The notes: generated from the sequence alone by a model not told the origin. A DNA stretch of 64,000 nucleotides from Lacticaseibacillus casei DSM 20011 = JCM 1134 = ATCC 393 (GCF_000829055.1 NZ_AP012544.1:2232001-2296000); one strand, 5' to 3'. Shown: positions 26,761 to 35,989, numbered from the stretch's first letter. A program made the numbers and translations.

Positions 26761-27432
26761 TCAAAGCGTTTGTTTTTTAAGAATCTTCAAGTGATCATCA
26801 AGTGTATAGACAATCGGCTGCGCATTGCCGATCTCGACTTTGTTGATACCGGCGTCGCTGATGTCTTCCATGTACTTGACCAGCGCCCGCAATGTTGATC
26901 CATGGGCCACAATGAGCTGATTCTTACCAGCCATAAGCCGCGGCGCCAACTCGGCACTCCAGTACGGCAGCAAACGCTCACTCGCATCCGCAAGACTTTC
27001 ACCCCGCGGAATAATGGTGGCCGGGTACTGGTGGTACCGGCGTGAACGACTGGGATGGGCCAGCAACGGCGGATGCGCGTAAAAGCTGCGCCGCCAGCTG
27101 GCAACCTGATCCGGGCCAAAAAGTTTGCGGGTCAGGTCTTTGTTGATCCCGCGCAGTGCCCCGTAATGCCGTTCATTCAGCCGCCAACTTTTGGTAATCG
27201 GCAGGTAATTCTGCCCGATCTTGTCCTGCACAATGTAGGCAGTCATGATGGCACGTGATAGCACACTAGTATGGACATGATCAAACAGGATCCCGGTTGT
27301 CGCGATCTTGCTGCCGGCCTCGGCTGCTTGAGCCTTACCATGCGCGGTTAACCCCACATCGGACCAGCCGGTATAAGTATTTTGTTGATTGGCAATGCTT
27401 TCGCCATGGCGTAAAAGGACTAGTTTGACCAA
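26761..27432 (-). CDS. gpmA: 2,3-bisphosphoglycerate-dependent phosphoglycerate mutase
   Basis: 223 aa. Histidine phosphatase fold with the phospho-accepting His9 in LLRHGES, substrate-loop residues in NTYTGWSDVGLT, RLNERHYGAL with catalytic Glu, and the second His in IVAHGSTLRALVKY. It interconverts 3- and 2-phosphoglycerate in glycolysis. The region after HPPLLAHPSRSRRYHQYP differs from strict GpmA, which usually reads PPxLxxDDxRxP, so this may be a diverged second mutase rather than the main enzyme. Single gene with its own terminator. Confidence 0.88.
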   Translation of the reverse strand: MVKLVLLRHGESIANQQNTYTGWSDVGLTAHGKAQAAEAGSKIATTGILFDHVHTSVLSRAIMTAYIVQDKIGQNYLPITKSWRLNERHYGALRGINKDLTRKLFGPDQVASWRRSFYAHPPLLAHPSRSRRYHQYPATIIPRGESLADASERLLPYWSAELAPRLMAGKNQLIVAHGSTLRALVKYMEDISDAGINKVEIGNAQPIVYTLDDHLKILKKQTL

Positions 27433-27594
27433 ATCTCGACCTCCCTATCTAAACTAGTATAACAATCTCAGCTGAATTAGTGTAGCCTGGCTTGGCAGCA
27501 ACTGCTTTGCCGCCAAGTCACGAAAATGATAGGCTACTATATATTGAGACAAGCAAGGCGAGCACTGCCTTAGCTTTTAGAAAGAAGGATGCTC

Positions 27595-28701
27595 ATGGCC
27601 AAGTCGCTTCGATCGGTCACGATGGTCGAGCTTTTTTATGATTTGATTTTTGCCTATGCTGTTGGTCGCATGGCGCAAACCCTGGCTTTGCCGGTGCATG
27701 GCAGGATCGCACCGCAAATAATCGGGGAATTTTTATTGATGCTGCTGGTGTTTTGGGTGATTTGGACTTACCAGACCGTCTTAACCAATCAGTTTTCGCA
27801 TCCCCAATGGCGCCACAACCTTTTTAGCCTGTTCAACATGTTCTGGATCATTGTTTTGAGCACCGCGATCACCAGCGACCTCGCCACAACCAAGTGGCCG
27901 TGTCAACTGAGCACAGCAGTTTTATTTTTGAGCCTAGCAAGCGAATATGGCTTGGTTTGGCGAAGAAATCATGCGACCCTCGCCAAAATATCCGGACTGA
28001 CACTTGCGACCGGTAGCGTGATCGCCTTGATATCACTTTTTCTAAAACCTTATTCCCTCTCGTTCGCTATCTTTTTTGCGGGAATTATCGGCGCCGCCCT
28101 GATGCCATCCCTGGTTTGGCGACCAAATAGAGCCCCACTGACCGATCTCGCCCATTTAAGCGAACGGTACGCGTTACTGGTTTTGTTGATCTTCGGCGAA
28201 TCGATTATTGGCGTGGCGGACACAGTCTATGCCGGTCTTCCCTTCCCGGCAGCACTTTTCTTCCTGGTCGTCATGCTGTTGTTTGTGGCCTATCAACTCG
28301 TCTATGATAACGGCCTCAATCGCCGGCAGAAAAATAGCGGGTTAGCGGTAATCCATCTGCATTATCCACTTATGGCGGCGATTCTCAGTCTCAGTACGCT
28401 GATCCACTTATGGTTGGCGCACTCACTTGATCCGCAGTGGTTTGCTTTTGCTATCACCCTCACTTTGGCTGTCTACTATTTTAGCCTCATCGGTTACCTA
28501 AGTGCTTACCCGGTCAAGCGGATTGACATTGGCTTCAAGCGCTGGTTCTACTTGGGTTTCTCACTTTTGATCTTCGGCGTTTACAGCTTGATGACATCGG
28601 TTATGCCGCTGCCCTTCCTGCTTGGCTTGACCGCCTACCTCCTCGCCGACACGCTTTATCTTTGGCAATTCATCTTACATCCCAATGGACCGACCTATTA
28701 G
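27595..28701 (+). CDS. Low temperature requirement A (LtrA) family membrane protein
   Basis: 368 aa from ATG 27595, preceded by AAGAAGGA; an ATG two codons earlier lacks spacing. The N-terminal VTMVELFYDLIFAYAVGRMA is the LtrA hallmark, and a second conserved motif, ERYALLVLLIFGESIIGV, occurs near residue 200. About ten transmembrane helices. Named for a Listeria gene needed for growth in the cold; the biochemical role is unknown. The Glu/Asp residues in these motifs are conserved in the family. Stands alone, 72 bp before a small gene. Confidence 0.85.
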   Translation: MAKSLRSVTMVELFYDLIFAYAVGRMAQTLALPVHGRIAPQIIGEFLLMLLVFWVIWTYQTVLTNQFSHPQWRHNLFSLFNMFWIIVLSTAITSDLATTKWPCQLSTAVLFLSLASEYGLVWRRNHATLAKISGLTLATGSVIALISLFLKPYSLSFAIFFAGIIGAALMPSLVWRPNRAPLTDLAHLSERYALLVLLIFGESIIGVADTVYAGLPFPAALFFLVVMLLFVAYQLVYDNGLNRRQKNSGLAVIHLHYPLMAAILSLSTLIHLWLAHSLDPQWFAFAITLTLAVYYFSLIGYLSAYPVKRIDIGFKRWFYLGFSLLIFGVYSLMTSVMPLPFLLGLTAYLLADTLYLWQFILHPNGPTY

Positions 28702-28772
28702 GATGTATAATTAAAGAGTGTAAACCAGTTCACTCTGAACTGATAAATGCATCCAAGAAAGGGGAGCTCCAC

Positions 28773-29057
28773 ATGACAACCTATGATGTCACCTTCAACA
28801 CGGTTGATGGCAAATCACTGATCAAGCGTAACGTCGAAAGCGACCACGAAAATGCCCGAGTTTGGGAAGACGCGGTGGAACGGTTTGACGCTGTTCACCT
28901 TTACATCAAAATGAATGACAAGACAATGGTCAGCCTACTGCGGCGAGCCGTGGTCAGAATCGATATGACGGAACTGCCAAGTGATATCGAAAAACGCGCT
29001 AATCGACGCGATGAGTTCCGTAATGCCATGTACACACTGAGTCAAATCGGCCTGTAG
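28773..29057 (+). CDS. Conserved hypothetical protein, 94 aa
   Basis: ATG at 28773-28775 with AAAGGGGAG upstream; longer frames starting inside ltrA have no ribosome site. Predicted soluble, mixed alpha/beta, charged (MTTYDVTFNTVDGKSLIKRN, then a helix-rich tail). I do not recognise the family. It lies 71 bp after ltrA on the same strand and before a strong terminator, so the two may be co-transcribed. Confidence 0.65.
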   Translation: MTTYDVTFNTVDGKSLIKRNVESDHENARVWEDAVERFDAVHLYIKMNDKTMVSLLRRAVVRIDMTELPSDIEKRANRRDEFRNAMYTLSQIGL

Positions 29058-29143
29058 ATGGATTATCGAAACCCAATCATACAGTGACGCGGTTTCGATG
29101 ATGAATGAACATATGGCTGACTTGCTTAATTCACAAGCACGCC

Positions 29144-29188
29144 AAAAAAGAATCCGCCTCGGCTCAAAGCCAAAGCGGATTCTTTTTT
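29144..29188. terminator. Bidirectional terminator after the 94-aa gene and the lactate oxidase gene
   Basis: A 14-bp perfect stem aaaaaagaatccgc/gcggattctttttt between convergent genes. Confidence 0.92.
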
Positions 29189-29216
29189 GCGTCTTAAAGA
29201 TCTACTGACACCGAAA

Positions 29217-30280
29217 CTAGTCAGCGTAGTTAAAATGGGTTAATGGTGCGTGCTTGACGTCCTCAATGGTCTTGGTTCCGGCAAGCTGCATGATGATTTC
29301 AAGTTCGTGGTCAATTTGTTCGAACACGCTTTGAACCCCTTGAGCACCGCCTAAAGCCAAGCCGTAAATAACCGGACGACCAAATGCAACCAGATCAGCA
29401 CCGGCTGCTAACGCCTTAAAAGCGTGGCTGCCGCGGCGAATGCCGGAATCAAAGATAATCGGAACGCGCTTGTTGACAGCCTTGGCAATAGCCGGCAAAA
29501 CATCAAAGGAAGCCGGGCCACCATTCAACTGCCGGCCGCCATGGTTAGAAACATAGACAGCAGCTGCACCTGCGCCAATTGCCCGCAAAGCATCTTCTGG
29601 TGACTGAATGCCCTTAACGATCACCGGCAAGTCCGTGTACTCCGCAATGCGGCGGACATCGTCTTCACCGATCTTTTGTGCGGCAGAGGCATAAATTTCG
29701 CCGATACCCTTACCTTTGCCGTCGCCTTCGGAATACTTTTCCAGGTTTGGCATTGGGATTGGGAATTGGAAGTTATTAATGATATCCTCTTCGCGATAGC
29801 CATCAACGGTCGCATCAACGGGGAGGATAATCCCCTTGACACCGGCCTTTTTGGCTTCATCAAGCAAGCTCTTGTTAAAGTCCCAATCCTTGCTCATGTA
29901 TAGCTGGAACAATTGCGGCGCACCGTTGCCGGCTGCTGCTGTGTCAGCAATTGATGTTGAACTGTAGGTACTTTGGGCCATCAAGCCACCAACTGCAGCC
30001 ACACCGCGGGCGGTATCTTTTTCACCTTGACTGTGTGCCAGTCCTTGAGCCGCTGTCGGCGCCATCATGACTGGTGTCTTCAAGTCAATGCCCAAGAAGC
30101 TGGTCGACAAGTCCGGTGAGTCAATATTCGACAACGCCTTCGGAACAATCTGTGCATGATTGAAAGCCTTGGTGTTCTCGGCTAAAGTCCATTCATCTTC
30201 GGATCCGCCAATGACGGCAAATTCAAAATATTCAGTTTTTTCTCTGCATCGCTCTGTTCGTAACCATTAACAACTGTCAT
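29217..30280 (-). pseudogene. L-lactate oxidase (alpha-hydroxy acid oxidase), frameshifted near the N-terminus
   Basis: An FMN-dependent enzyme of the glycolate/lactate oxidase family that makes pyruvate and H2O2 from L-lactate. The long frame starting at 30134 has LKTPVMMAPTAAQG, LPVDATVDGYREED and the catalytic/FMN region VIVKGIQSPEDA, YVSNHGGRQLNGG and DSGIRRGSHAFKAL. The real start is ATG 30278-30280 (GGAGG upstream, MTVVNGYEQSDAEKK). The frame breaks at an A6 run (30241-30236, minus strand); a seventh A would restore TEYFEFAVIGGSEDEW and an unbroken 354-aa protein. Either a genuine knock-out or a homopolymer sequencing error. Confidence 0.85.
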
Positions 30281-30302
30281 GTGTCAAAAAGCCTCCCAAA
30301 TT

Positions 30303-30349
30303 GCTTACTTATTAGAACACTTATTAGTGTAACACTTATAATTAGTAAG
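30303..30349 (-). promoter_or_regulatory. Repeat-rich candidate operator upstream of the lactate oxidase gene
   Basis: cttacttatta...taattagtaag nearly mirror each other, and aacacttat occurs twice as a direct repeat (30316-30324 and 30331-30339, 15 bp apart). It is AT-rich and lies 23-70 bp before the gene start, where a regulator of lactate or oxygen response would be expected. Confidence 0.4.
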
Positions 30350-30376
30350 TAAAGGCGTTTTGCTGATTTTTTGTAA

Positions 30377-30489
30377 GCGCGAGTCCGCGCGGTTAGAAGC
30401 CGGAGTGTAAGCGGCCTTGGGCGTTATGGTCGGGCTTTGACCATTGCGACCAAGGTCCTTACATGCAGGCTTCTGCGCGGGCGAACGCG
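30377..30489. repeat. Long palindromic intergenic repeat, copy 2
   Basis: The outer blocks match the 157-275 element (ggttagaagccggagtgtaag on the left; aaggtccttacatgcaggcttctg and gcgaacgcg on the right). The central stem differs in sequence (ccttgggcgttatggtc against gaccattgcgaccaagg) yet still pairs. The rest of the 30281-30672 gap holds the lactate oxidase promoter region and a terminator for the CsbD gene, and nothing else I can support. Confidence 0.7.
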
Positions 30490-30607
30490 TTATAGAAAGC
30501 GAAAGTCAACAAACTAAGAACCAATAGCAGAACGAAACCCTTTAATTCCTTGAAAATATAAGCCCTTACAAAGAGATCACCCAACTACACCAAACGTCCT
30601 GCAAAGC

Positions 30608-30639
30608 AAAAAAGAAGAAGCCCGCTACTGCGTCTTCTC
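30608..30639 (-). terminator. Terminator of the CsbD-like gene
   Basis: Minus strand agaag-acgc-agta-gcg-gg-cttct followed by TCTTTTTT; a modest stem with a good T-run. Confidence 0.65.
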
Positions 30640-30672
30640 CTTAAGTAACTATCGGCCGTCTTGTTTCAGCCG

Positions 30673-30882
30673 TTAATCTTCTTTTTTCCCTTTAGCCTTA
30701 TCAACCACGTCATTGAACTTTTCGGCAATCTTGTCCTTGGCATCGCTAAGCTTTTCTTTCGCTTCGCCTACCATTTGTTCGGTCTTGCCCTTAGCCTCGG
30801 TTGATTCGTCACCAGTCACCTTGCCAGCAGTTTCCTTTACTTTACCGCTAACTTTGTCTTTTGCTGCATCAAAATCTGCCAT
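30673..30882 (-). CDS. CsbD-family general stress protein
   Basis: 69 aa from ATG 30880-30882 with GAAGGGA upstream. Highly charged and helical, with KDKVSGKVKETAGKVTGDES and GKTEQMVGEAKEKLSDAKDK characteristic of CsbD. Made under general stress in Bacillus; the molecular role is unknown. It leads a run of small minus-strand genes of stress-like or unknown type (30.6-32.1 kb), each with its own ribosome site. Confidence 0.88.
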   Translation of the reverse strand: MADFDAAKDKVSGKVKETAGKVTGDESTEAKGKTEQMVGEAKEKLSDAKDKIAEKFNDVVDKAKGKKED

Positions 30883-31060
30883 ATGATCAGTCCCTTCTTT
30901 TTTACTTACTTTAAGTGTACCAAGTTGACTGATTCGCTGGCTATTATTTTGCTCGTAAAGATATGAATTATTTTTCCGGGTTACCGCCATCCTGATTATC
31001 AAATTCGAGTGAAAAAAAGAACCCTCCATATTCATGGAGAGTCCCGCGATCATTTCAAAC

Positions 31061-31318
31061 CTAGTGCCGTGCAGCCGGCCGTTTTTCTTCAGGCGCTGGC
31101 GGAATTACCGCCTTACCGCCTTTTTTAATATGCTTATAGTTCACAACCGTTTTGTTCTTTATATCTTCAACTAACGAAGCATCATCAGGTGAAAAACTGT
31201 CAATGGTCAGCATCGCTGCATTGGCGTATAGCTTTTCAACGGTTCCTTTGAAACTCAATGGCACATCCTTGGTCTTGCGCACTGAAACTTTGTCGCCTAC
31301 AACGATATCTTGTGACAC
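31061..31318 (-). CDS. DUF2187 (YkvS-like) small protein
   Basis: 85 aa from GTG 31316-31318, preceded by GAGGAGG at good spacing. The fold resembles a KOW/SH3 barrel: VVGDKVSVRKTKDVPLSFKG, then VEKLYANAAMLTI, then DIKNKTVVNYKHIKKG, matching YkvS/DUF2187. Function unknown. A related but diverged gene lies ~500 bp away at 31827. Confidence 0.7.
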   Translation of the reverse strand: MSQDIVVGDKVSVRKTKDVPLSFKGTVEKLYANAAMLTIDSFSPDDASLVEDIKNKTVVNYKHIKKGGKAVIPPAPEEKRPAARH

Positions 31319-31420
31319 ACAAAAACCTCCTCTTGAACGCGGTGTTTTGAAACCATCAGTTGGCTGAGAAACATCGCACTGGGACAAAAACTTAAATAAA
31401 CTAAGTTAAGGTGGGGAGAT

Positions 31421-31627
31421 TCACTTAGTTGCCTGCACCTTGACCTTAATTGGTGCGTTCAGATCAACCGAATCACTGTAATGCTGCAACAAGTAGCGTT
31501 GCATGGCTTCACGTGCTTCCTTCTTGGTCATCTGGTGACAGATTCGCGAAGAATCGTGCCGATGACCCCATTTGTCCGTGTATTGACCTACAACTGCATA
31601 ATCACGAAGATGCGCTGCAAATAACAT
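31421..31627 (-). CDS. Hypothetical protein, 68 aa
   Basis: ATG at 31625-31627 with AGGGG upstream. Begins MLFAAHLRDYAVVGQYTDKW; the C-terminal half contains a helical TKKEAREAMQRYLLQHY stretch. No recognised domain and no signal peptide. It lies between the two DUF2187 genes. Confidence 0.55.
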   Translation of the reverse strand: MLFAAHLRDYAVVGQYTDKWGHRHDSSRICHQMTKKEAREAMQRYLLQHYSDSVDLNAPIKVKVQATK

Positions 31628-31732
31628 GATTCCCCTAACCACCTTTTCTAATTGTACCATGACTCGGTACGCGTATTTGTATCACAAGATGCATTTATAC
31701 ACCCTAATCGGTTCCGTTTCAACCACTTCAGC

Positions 31733-31782
31733 AAAAAAAGATGTTACAGTTGTCCGCAGTTCACGGGACCCCAGTAACATCA
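31733..31782 (-). terminator. Terminator of the second DUF2187 gene
   Basis: Minus strand gatgttactggggtcc...ggacaactgtaacatc then TTTTTTT; a long stem with two mismatches. Confidence 0.75.
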
Positions 31783-31826
31783 ATGGTTTAGCGACTATGA
31801 TTTTTTCTCTTTTAAGAGTCGATTGG

Positions 31827-32081
31827 CTACCCGACATCTCTTTGAAGCGGCTTGTCATATGTTGTTTCCAGACGATCGCTTTTACTCTGCTTCATTTTAT
31901 TGAACGCGATAACGGTCCGGCCAATCAAATCCTGCACGTTGAAGCGATCGCGCCTGTCATAATCCAGAATCTTCACGAGCGCCGAGTTTTCGTAACATTT
32001 TTCGATTTGGCCGATGAAAGCATGTTCCATATTGCCATTGGCTTGGCACAAAACGGTCATTCCTGTTTTTGCGTGTTTCAT
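31827..32081 (-). CDS. DUF2187-like small protein, paralogue
   Basis: 84 aa; GGAGG 8 nt before ATG. It aligns with the 31061-31318 product: MTVLCQANGNMEHAFIGQIE for the first strands, KCYENSALVKIL, then VQDLIGRTVIAFNKMK for the DL-x-KTV-x-x-K motif. Function unknown. A strong GC hairpin lies in its 5' leader (32101-32130), and the next 280 bp to the divergent MFS gene are AT-rich promoter sequence with nothing else recognised. Confidence 0.6.
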   Translation of the reverse strand: MKHAKTGMTVLCQANGNMEHAFIGQIEKCYENSALVKILDYDRRDRFNVQDLIGRTVIAFNKMKQSKSDRLETTYDKPLQRDVG

Positions 32082-32100
32082 CTTAATTGCCTCCTTGTGA

Positions 32101-32130
32101 GCGTGTGCTGGCTCCTGCGCCAGCGCACGC
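32101..32130 (-). promoter_or_regulatory. 5'-leader hairpin before the DUF2187 paralogue
   Basis: gcgtg-t-gctgg and ccagc-g-cacgc form an 11-bp stem with one mismatch, ~15 nt upstream of the ribosome site. It stands out from AT-rich surroundings. It could be an RNA thermosensor-like or protein-binding structure. Confidence 0.35.
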
Positions 32131-32414
32131 GTTAATGAATTTAGTTAAGATTATCAACACGAATATCTTATTGTCAACATAGTTATTATTTTATATATAA
32201 ATATTCATGCTTTCGTCACAAATTGCCGCAGTAGCAGACGATTGTGACGTTGTTTTGACGTCAATTAGGCCCTTTTTTGTCCCGGATTTATCTTGACAAC
32301 AAACCGTTTTTAAGAATGCCAAGCAAAAGATAGATCACCTAATCTGCAATTTTCAATATTGACATTCGCACTAAAAAAGCCAACGATGATGTGCAGTAAA
32401 CTCTTGGCAAGGCG

Positions 32415-33668
32415 ATGATTTTTGTGGACAGGCACGTTTTTGGAGCAACTTTTTCTTCACTACGTTCAACCAACTTCCGCCGATTTTGGATCGGTCAGTG
32501 TATTTCAGTCATGGGGACTTGGATTCAACGAACCACCCAGACATGGCTGGTTTACCAGATGACCAAGTCCGCCTTTCTGGTTGGCTTACTGGCAGCGGCC
32601 CAATTTGTCCCTATTATGGCACTCACTTTAGTCGCGGGTACGCTGATCGACCGCTATCCCAAACGCCAGATCCTTTTGCTGACACAGTTTGGTTTTTTGG
32701 TGCTGGGTGCTATCATGACGACTCTGACTTTTTTAAAAATCATTCAATACTGGCAGATTTTGGCGATCGCTTTAGGCTACGGAATTCTTCAGAGTTTTGA
32801 CACGCCCACTAGGCAATCATATGTCATCGAACTTGTCGGCAGAAAAGATCTCATGAACGGCATCTCGCTGAATTCGTCTATTTTCAATCTGGCCAAAATT
32901 GCCGGTCCGTCTCTGGCGGGGATCCTCATGGTGACCATCGGCGTTGCGCCGTGTTTTCTGATCGACACCTTAAGCTATATTGCGATTATTATTGGCTTGT
33001 TCATGATTCACCAGGAGCACCCGGTTGCCCGGCACACACCGCGACATATTCTTGCTGATGTCAAAGAGGGCCTTGTTTATATTGTGCATCATGACAATGT
33101 CAAACTGAGCGCCGAACTCATGCTGATTATTTGCACGTTAAATTTCAACAATAACGTCATCATCCCCATTTATGCCCAGGAAGTTCTGGGCCGCGGTGCC
33201 CAAGGCTATGCCAACCTGTTGTCGGCCACTGGTATTGGTTCACTCATTGCAGCATTTCTCATGAGTTACCTCGCCCGATTCGGTCTTCGTCGCGATTTAT
33301 ATCTGTTAGTCGCACTAGGAACAGCTTTGATCCAAACGTTGATGATTTTTATCCACGTTTACTGGTTAGCCATGATTTTTATGATCGTCATTGGCTTTTG
33401 CAATATGGTTTTTCTGAATCAGTCCAATGCGGCGTTTCAGTTTTCGATTCCCAACGAGCTGCGCGGTCGCATCATGAGTGTCTATGTTTTACTCAACCAA
33501 GGCTCAACGCCAATTGGCAGTTTGTATGTCGGAGGCCTCATGGACGTTGCCGGTGGCTTATGGGGATTTCCTTCCTGCGGCTTGTTGGCACTGTTGTTAC
33601 TCATTCCAACCTTGTTCGGCCATCGTGGGACCGTTAAACGCTGGTTGCACGCCAAAACCGCCGACTGA
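32415..33668 (+). CDS. MFS transporter, EntS/MFS_3-type drug or siderophore exporter
   Basis: 417 aa with 12 predicted helices. Family signatures: SLRSTNFRRFWIGQCISVMG at the N-terminus, WLVYQMTKSAFLVGLL, AGTLIDRYPKRQIL (the MFS loop 2-3 motif), then QSFDTPTRQSYVIELVGRKD and LNSSIFNLAKIAGPSLAG, typical of the EntS group. Likely proton-driven export; substrate unknown. The start is uncertain: ATG 32415 has only AAGGCG ahead, and a GTG three codons on is an alternative. Monocistronic with its own terminator. Confidence 0.85.
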   Translation: MIFVDRHVFGATFSSLRSTNFRRFWIGQCISVMGTWIQRTTQTWLVYQMTKSAFLVGLLAAAQFVPIMALTLVAGTLIDRYPKRQILLLTQFGFLVLGAIMTTLTFLKIIQYWQILAIALGYGILQSFDTPTRQSYVIELVGRKDLMNGISLNSSIFNLAKIAGPSLAGILMVTIGVAPCFLIDTLSYIAIIIGLFMIHQEHPVARHTPRHILADVKEGLVYIVHHDNVKLSAELMLIICTLNFNNNVIIPIYAQEVLGRGAQGYANLLSATGIGSLIAAFLMSYLARFGLRRDLYLLVALGTALIQTLMIFIHVYWLAMIFMIVIGFCNMVFLNQSNAAFQFSIPNELRGRIMSVYVLLNQGSTPIGSLYVGGLMDVAGGLWGFPSCGLLALLLLIPTLFGHRGTVKRWLHAKTAD

Positions 33669-33680
33669 TGCTGAATATAT

Positions 33681-33724
33681 AAAAAGCAAATGAGCTTCCA
33701 TCGTGCGGGAGCTCATTTACTTTT
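33681..33724. terminator. Terminator between the MFS gene and proA
   Basis: aaaagcaaatgagctt...agctcatttactttt: an imperfect 14-15 bp stem with A/T tails on both sides. Confidence 0.8.
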
Positions 33725-33769
33725 AAAAACGCCACTTGATGACGACATATTTATTGGTAAAACAATACG

Positions 33770-35026
33770 CTAATCTTCACGCACCTGGCCATTGCCCAGC
33801 ACCTGATACTTAATCGTCGTCAACGCGGCCAAGCCCATCGGTCCGCGGGCGTGCAGCTTTTGGGTGCTGATGCCGATTTCGGCACCGAAACCGAACTCAA
33901 AGCCATCCGTGAACCGCGTTGAAGCATTCACATACACCACCGCAGCATCAACCTGTTGGAGAAATTGCTGACTGTTTTGATAATTATCCGTGATGATGGC
34001 TTCGCTGTGCTTCGTGTTGTGCGCGTTGATATGCGCGATGGCCGCTTCTTCGGAATCCACGACTCTGACTGCCATGATGAGGTCGTTATACTCCGTGTCC
34101 CAATCTTCGTCTGTTGCCGCGTGCATGCTTGGCACGATGGCGCGCGCTCGCTGATCGCCGCGCAGTTCAACGCCGTGTTCCTGCAACGCTTTGGCAATCA
34201 CCGGTAGCTGCTCGTCAGCCACATCCGCATGAATCAAGAGCTTTTCGGCAGCATTGCAGACAGATGGCCGCTGAACCTTGGCGTTGACCACAATCGCCAC
34301 TGCCATGTCCAGCTGTGCTTGGGCATCAACATAAATGTGGCAATTGCCAGCACCCGTCTCAATCACCGGAACCGTTGCCTGCTCCACAACCGCTTTAATC
34401 AGGCCGCGCCCGCCTCGCGGAATCAACACATCGAGGTAATCGTTGAGATGCATTAATTGATTGGCTACTTCATGCCGCGTATCCGTTACCAACTGAACTG
34501 CATCCCTCGGCAACCCGTGCGCCGCCAACGCGTCTTGCAAAACCGTTGCTAATGCCATATTGCTATGCAAGGCTTCCTTACCGCCACGTAAAATGACCGC
34601 ATTGCCACTTTTAAATGTCAACGCCGCAGCATCAACCGTCACGTTCGGCCGCGCTTCATAAATCATGCCGACAACGCCCAAAGGTACTCGCTTCTGGGCA
34701 ATAGTCAGCCCAGCATGATTCACCCAAGCACGATCCGTTTGGGCAGTAGGGTCGTCCAGAACCGCCACCTGCCGCACGCCCGCCGCCATGTCGGCAATCC
34801 GTGCTTCCGTCAACACCAGCCGATCCTTGAATTTGCTCGGCATCGTGCTGGCAGCTTTCAGATCTGCTTGATTAGCTGCCAAAATCGTTTCCGTTTGCGT
34901 CTCCAGCGCATCAGCCATCGCCAGTAAGCCGGCATTTTTCTGTGCCGTGGTTAATTGGCCAAGAATAGCCGCGGCCGCCTTAGCCGCTTTGCCCATTTGT
35001 TCAAGATCGATCGTCGTTGTATCCAT
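33770..35026 (-). CDS. proA: Glutamate-5-semialdehyde dehydrogenase (gamma-glutamyl phosphate reductase)
   Basis: 418 aa. Reduces gamma-glutamyl phosphate with NADPH to glutamate semialdehyde, the second step of proline synthesis. The aldehyde-dehydrogenase-like fold has VPLGVVGMIYEARPNVTVDA, FKSGNAVILRGGKEA and the catalytic Cys in RPSVCNAAEKLL; the C-terminal HARGPMGLAALTTIKYQV is typical. It follows proB by 91 bp and is probably read from the same T-box-controlled promoter. Confidence 0.96.
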   Translation of the reverse strand: MDTTTIDLEQMGKAAKAAAAILGQLTTAQKNAGLLAMADALETQTETILAANQADLKAASTMPSKFKDRLVLTEARIADMAAGVRQVAVLDDPTAQTDRAWVNHAGLTIAQKRVPLGVVGMIYEARPNVTVDAAALTFKSGNAVILRGGKEALHSNMALATVLQDALAAHGLPRDAVQLVTDTRHEVANQLMHLNDYLDVLIPRGGRGLIKAVVEQATVPVIETGAGNCHIYVDAQAQLDMAVAIVVNAKVQRPSVCNAAEKLLIHADVADEQLPVIAKALQEHGVELRGDQRARAIVPSMHAATDEDWDTEYNDLIMAVRVVDSEEAAIAHINAHNTKHSEAIITDNYQNSQQFLQQVDAAVVYVNASTRFTDGFEFGFGAEIGISTQKLHARGPMGLAALTTIKYQVLGNGQVRED

Positions 35027-35117
35027 TTAAAACGTCCCCTTTGCCGTTTATGAGCCGCAGTGGCTGACAAAATGGCTGACTTTTTCATCACGTCATCTTA
35101 TATGTGCGCTTTTAAAT

Positions 35118-35957
35118 TCAACTATTTGAAGCTTGGTTATCAGGTGACACTTGCTCCAAAACGTTGCCAAACCAAGTTCCGACTGGCTCACCAGCGACGA
35201 TGCGCAGGATGATCCGCGGATCACGGCCGCTTGCCAGCACCATCTGTTTGCCGGCACGCATCATCGTTTGCGCGGCTTTTAGTTTGGTCACCATTCCGCC
35301 GGTTCCAAAACGCGTTGAACTGCCACCGGCGCCAGCTAAAACCTTGGCAGACAAATGGGTGATTTCCGGAATCAACGCCGCATCCGGATGCCGGTTAGGA
35401 TCCTGATCATAAAGCCCGTCAATGTCGGAAAGTACCATCAGCAAATCCGCATCAATCTGCTTTGCGACCAAGGCCGAGAGCTGATCGTTATCGCCAAAGG
35501 TTGTCCGATGATCCAACTCGTCCACGGCCACACTATCATTCTCGTTAATGATCGGAATGACCTGCTGGGCAAGTAAGGCATCAATCGTATCAAGCACATG
35601 CTGGCGCGTTTGCGGATAATCAAACACATCATGTGTCAGCAACAACTGACCAATTTTGGCGCCGTAATCACTAAACCGTTGCGTATACAAGGTCATCAGC
35701 TCTGACTGGCCGATTGCCGCAAGTGCCTGTTGATGGGCGATCGTGGCAGGGCGCGTACTCACCCCAAGCTTCGCCATCCCGACCCCAATCGCCCCAGAAG
35801 TGACCAAAACCAATTCATAGCCTTGATTATTCAACGCAGTTAAGGCATACGCCAGCCGATCAATCGTCTGTAAGTTCACCTTGCCATTTTGGTGAATCAA
35901 ACTGCTTGTCCCGATTTTGACCACAATCCGTTTACAATGCATTGCCCGTTTTACCAT
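35118..35957 (-). CDS. proB: Glutamate 5-kinase, short form
   Basis: 279 aa; ATG with GGAGG 5 nt ahead. Amino-acid kinase fold: RIVVKIGTSSL, LVTSGAIGVGMAKLG, NENDSVAVDEL, FGDNDQLSALVA and GTGGMVTKLKAAQ. It phosphorylates glutamate with ATP, the committed and normally proline-inhibited step. It ends after the kinase domain without the C-terminal PUA domain of long ProB, as in many lactobacilli. It is the first gene after the T-box leader. Confidence 0.95.
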   Translation of the reverse strand: MVKRAMHCKRIVVKIGTSSLIHQNGKVNLQTIDRLAYALTALNNQGYELVLVTSGAIGVGMAKLGVSTRPATIAHQQALAAIGQSELMTLYTQRFSDYGAKIGQLLLTHDVFDYPQTRQHVLDTIDALLAQQVIPIINENDSVAVDELDHRTTFGDNDQLSALVAKQIDADLLMVLSDIDGLYDQDPNRHPDAALIPEITHLSAKVLAGAGGSSTRFGTGGMVTKLKAAQTMMRAGKQMVLASGRDPRIILRIVAGEPVGTWFGNVLEQVSPDNQASNS

Positions 35958-35989
35958 CGTTACCTCCGCACGCTACAACTTTCTCAGCA

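Noticed and set aside
29217..30134. Lactate oxidase starting at 30134
   Set aside because: The missing N-terminus is encoded upstream in another frame with a proper ATG and GGAGG; the short frame is a consequence of the A-run lesion.
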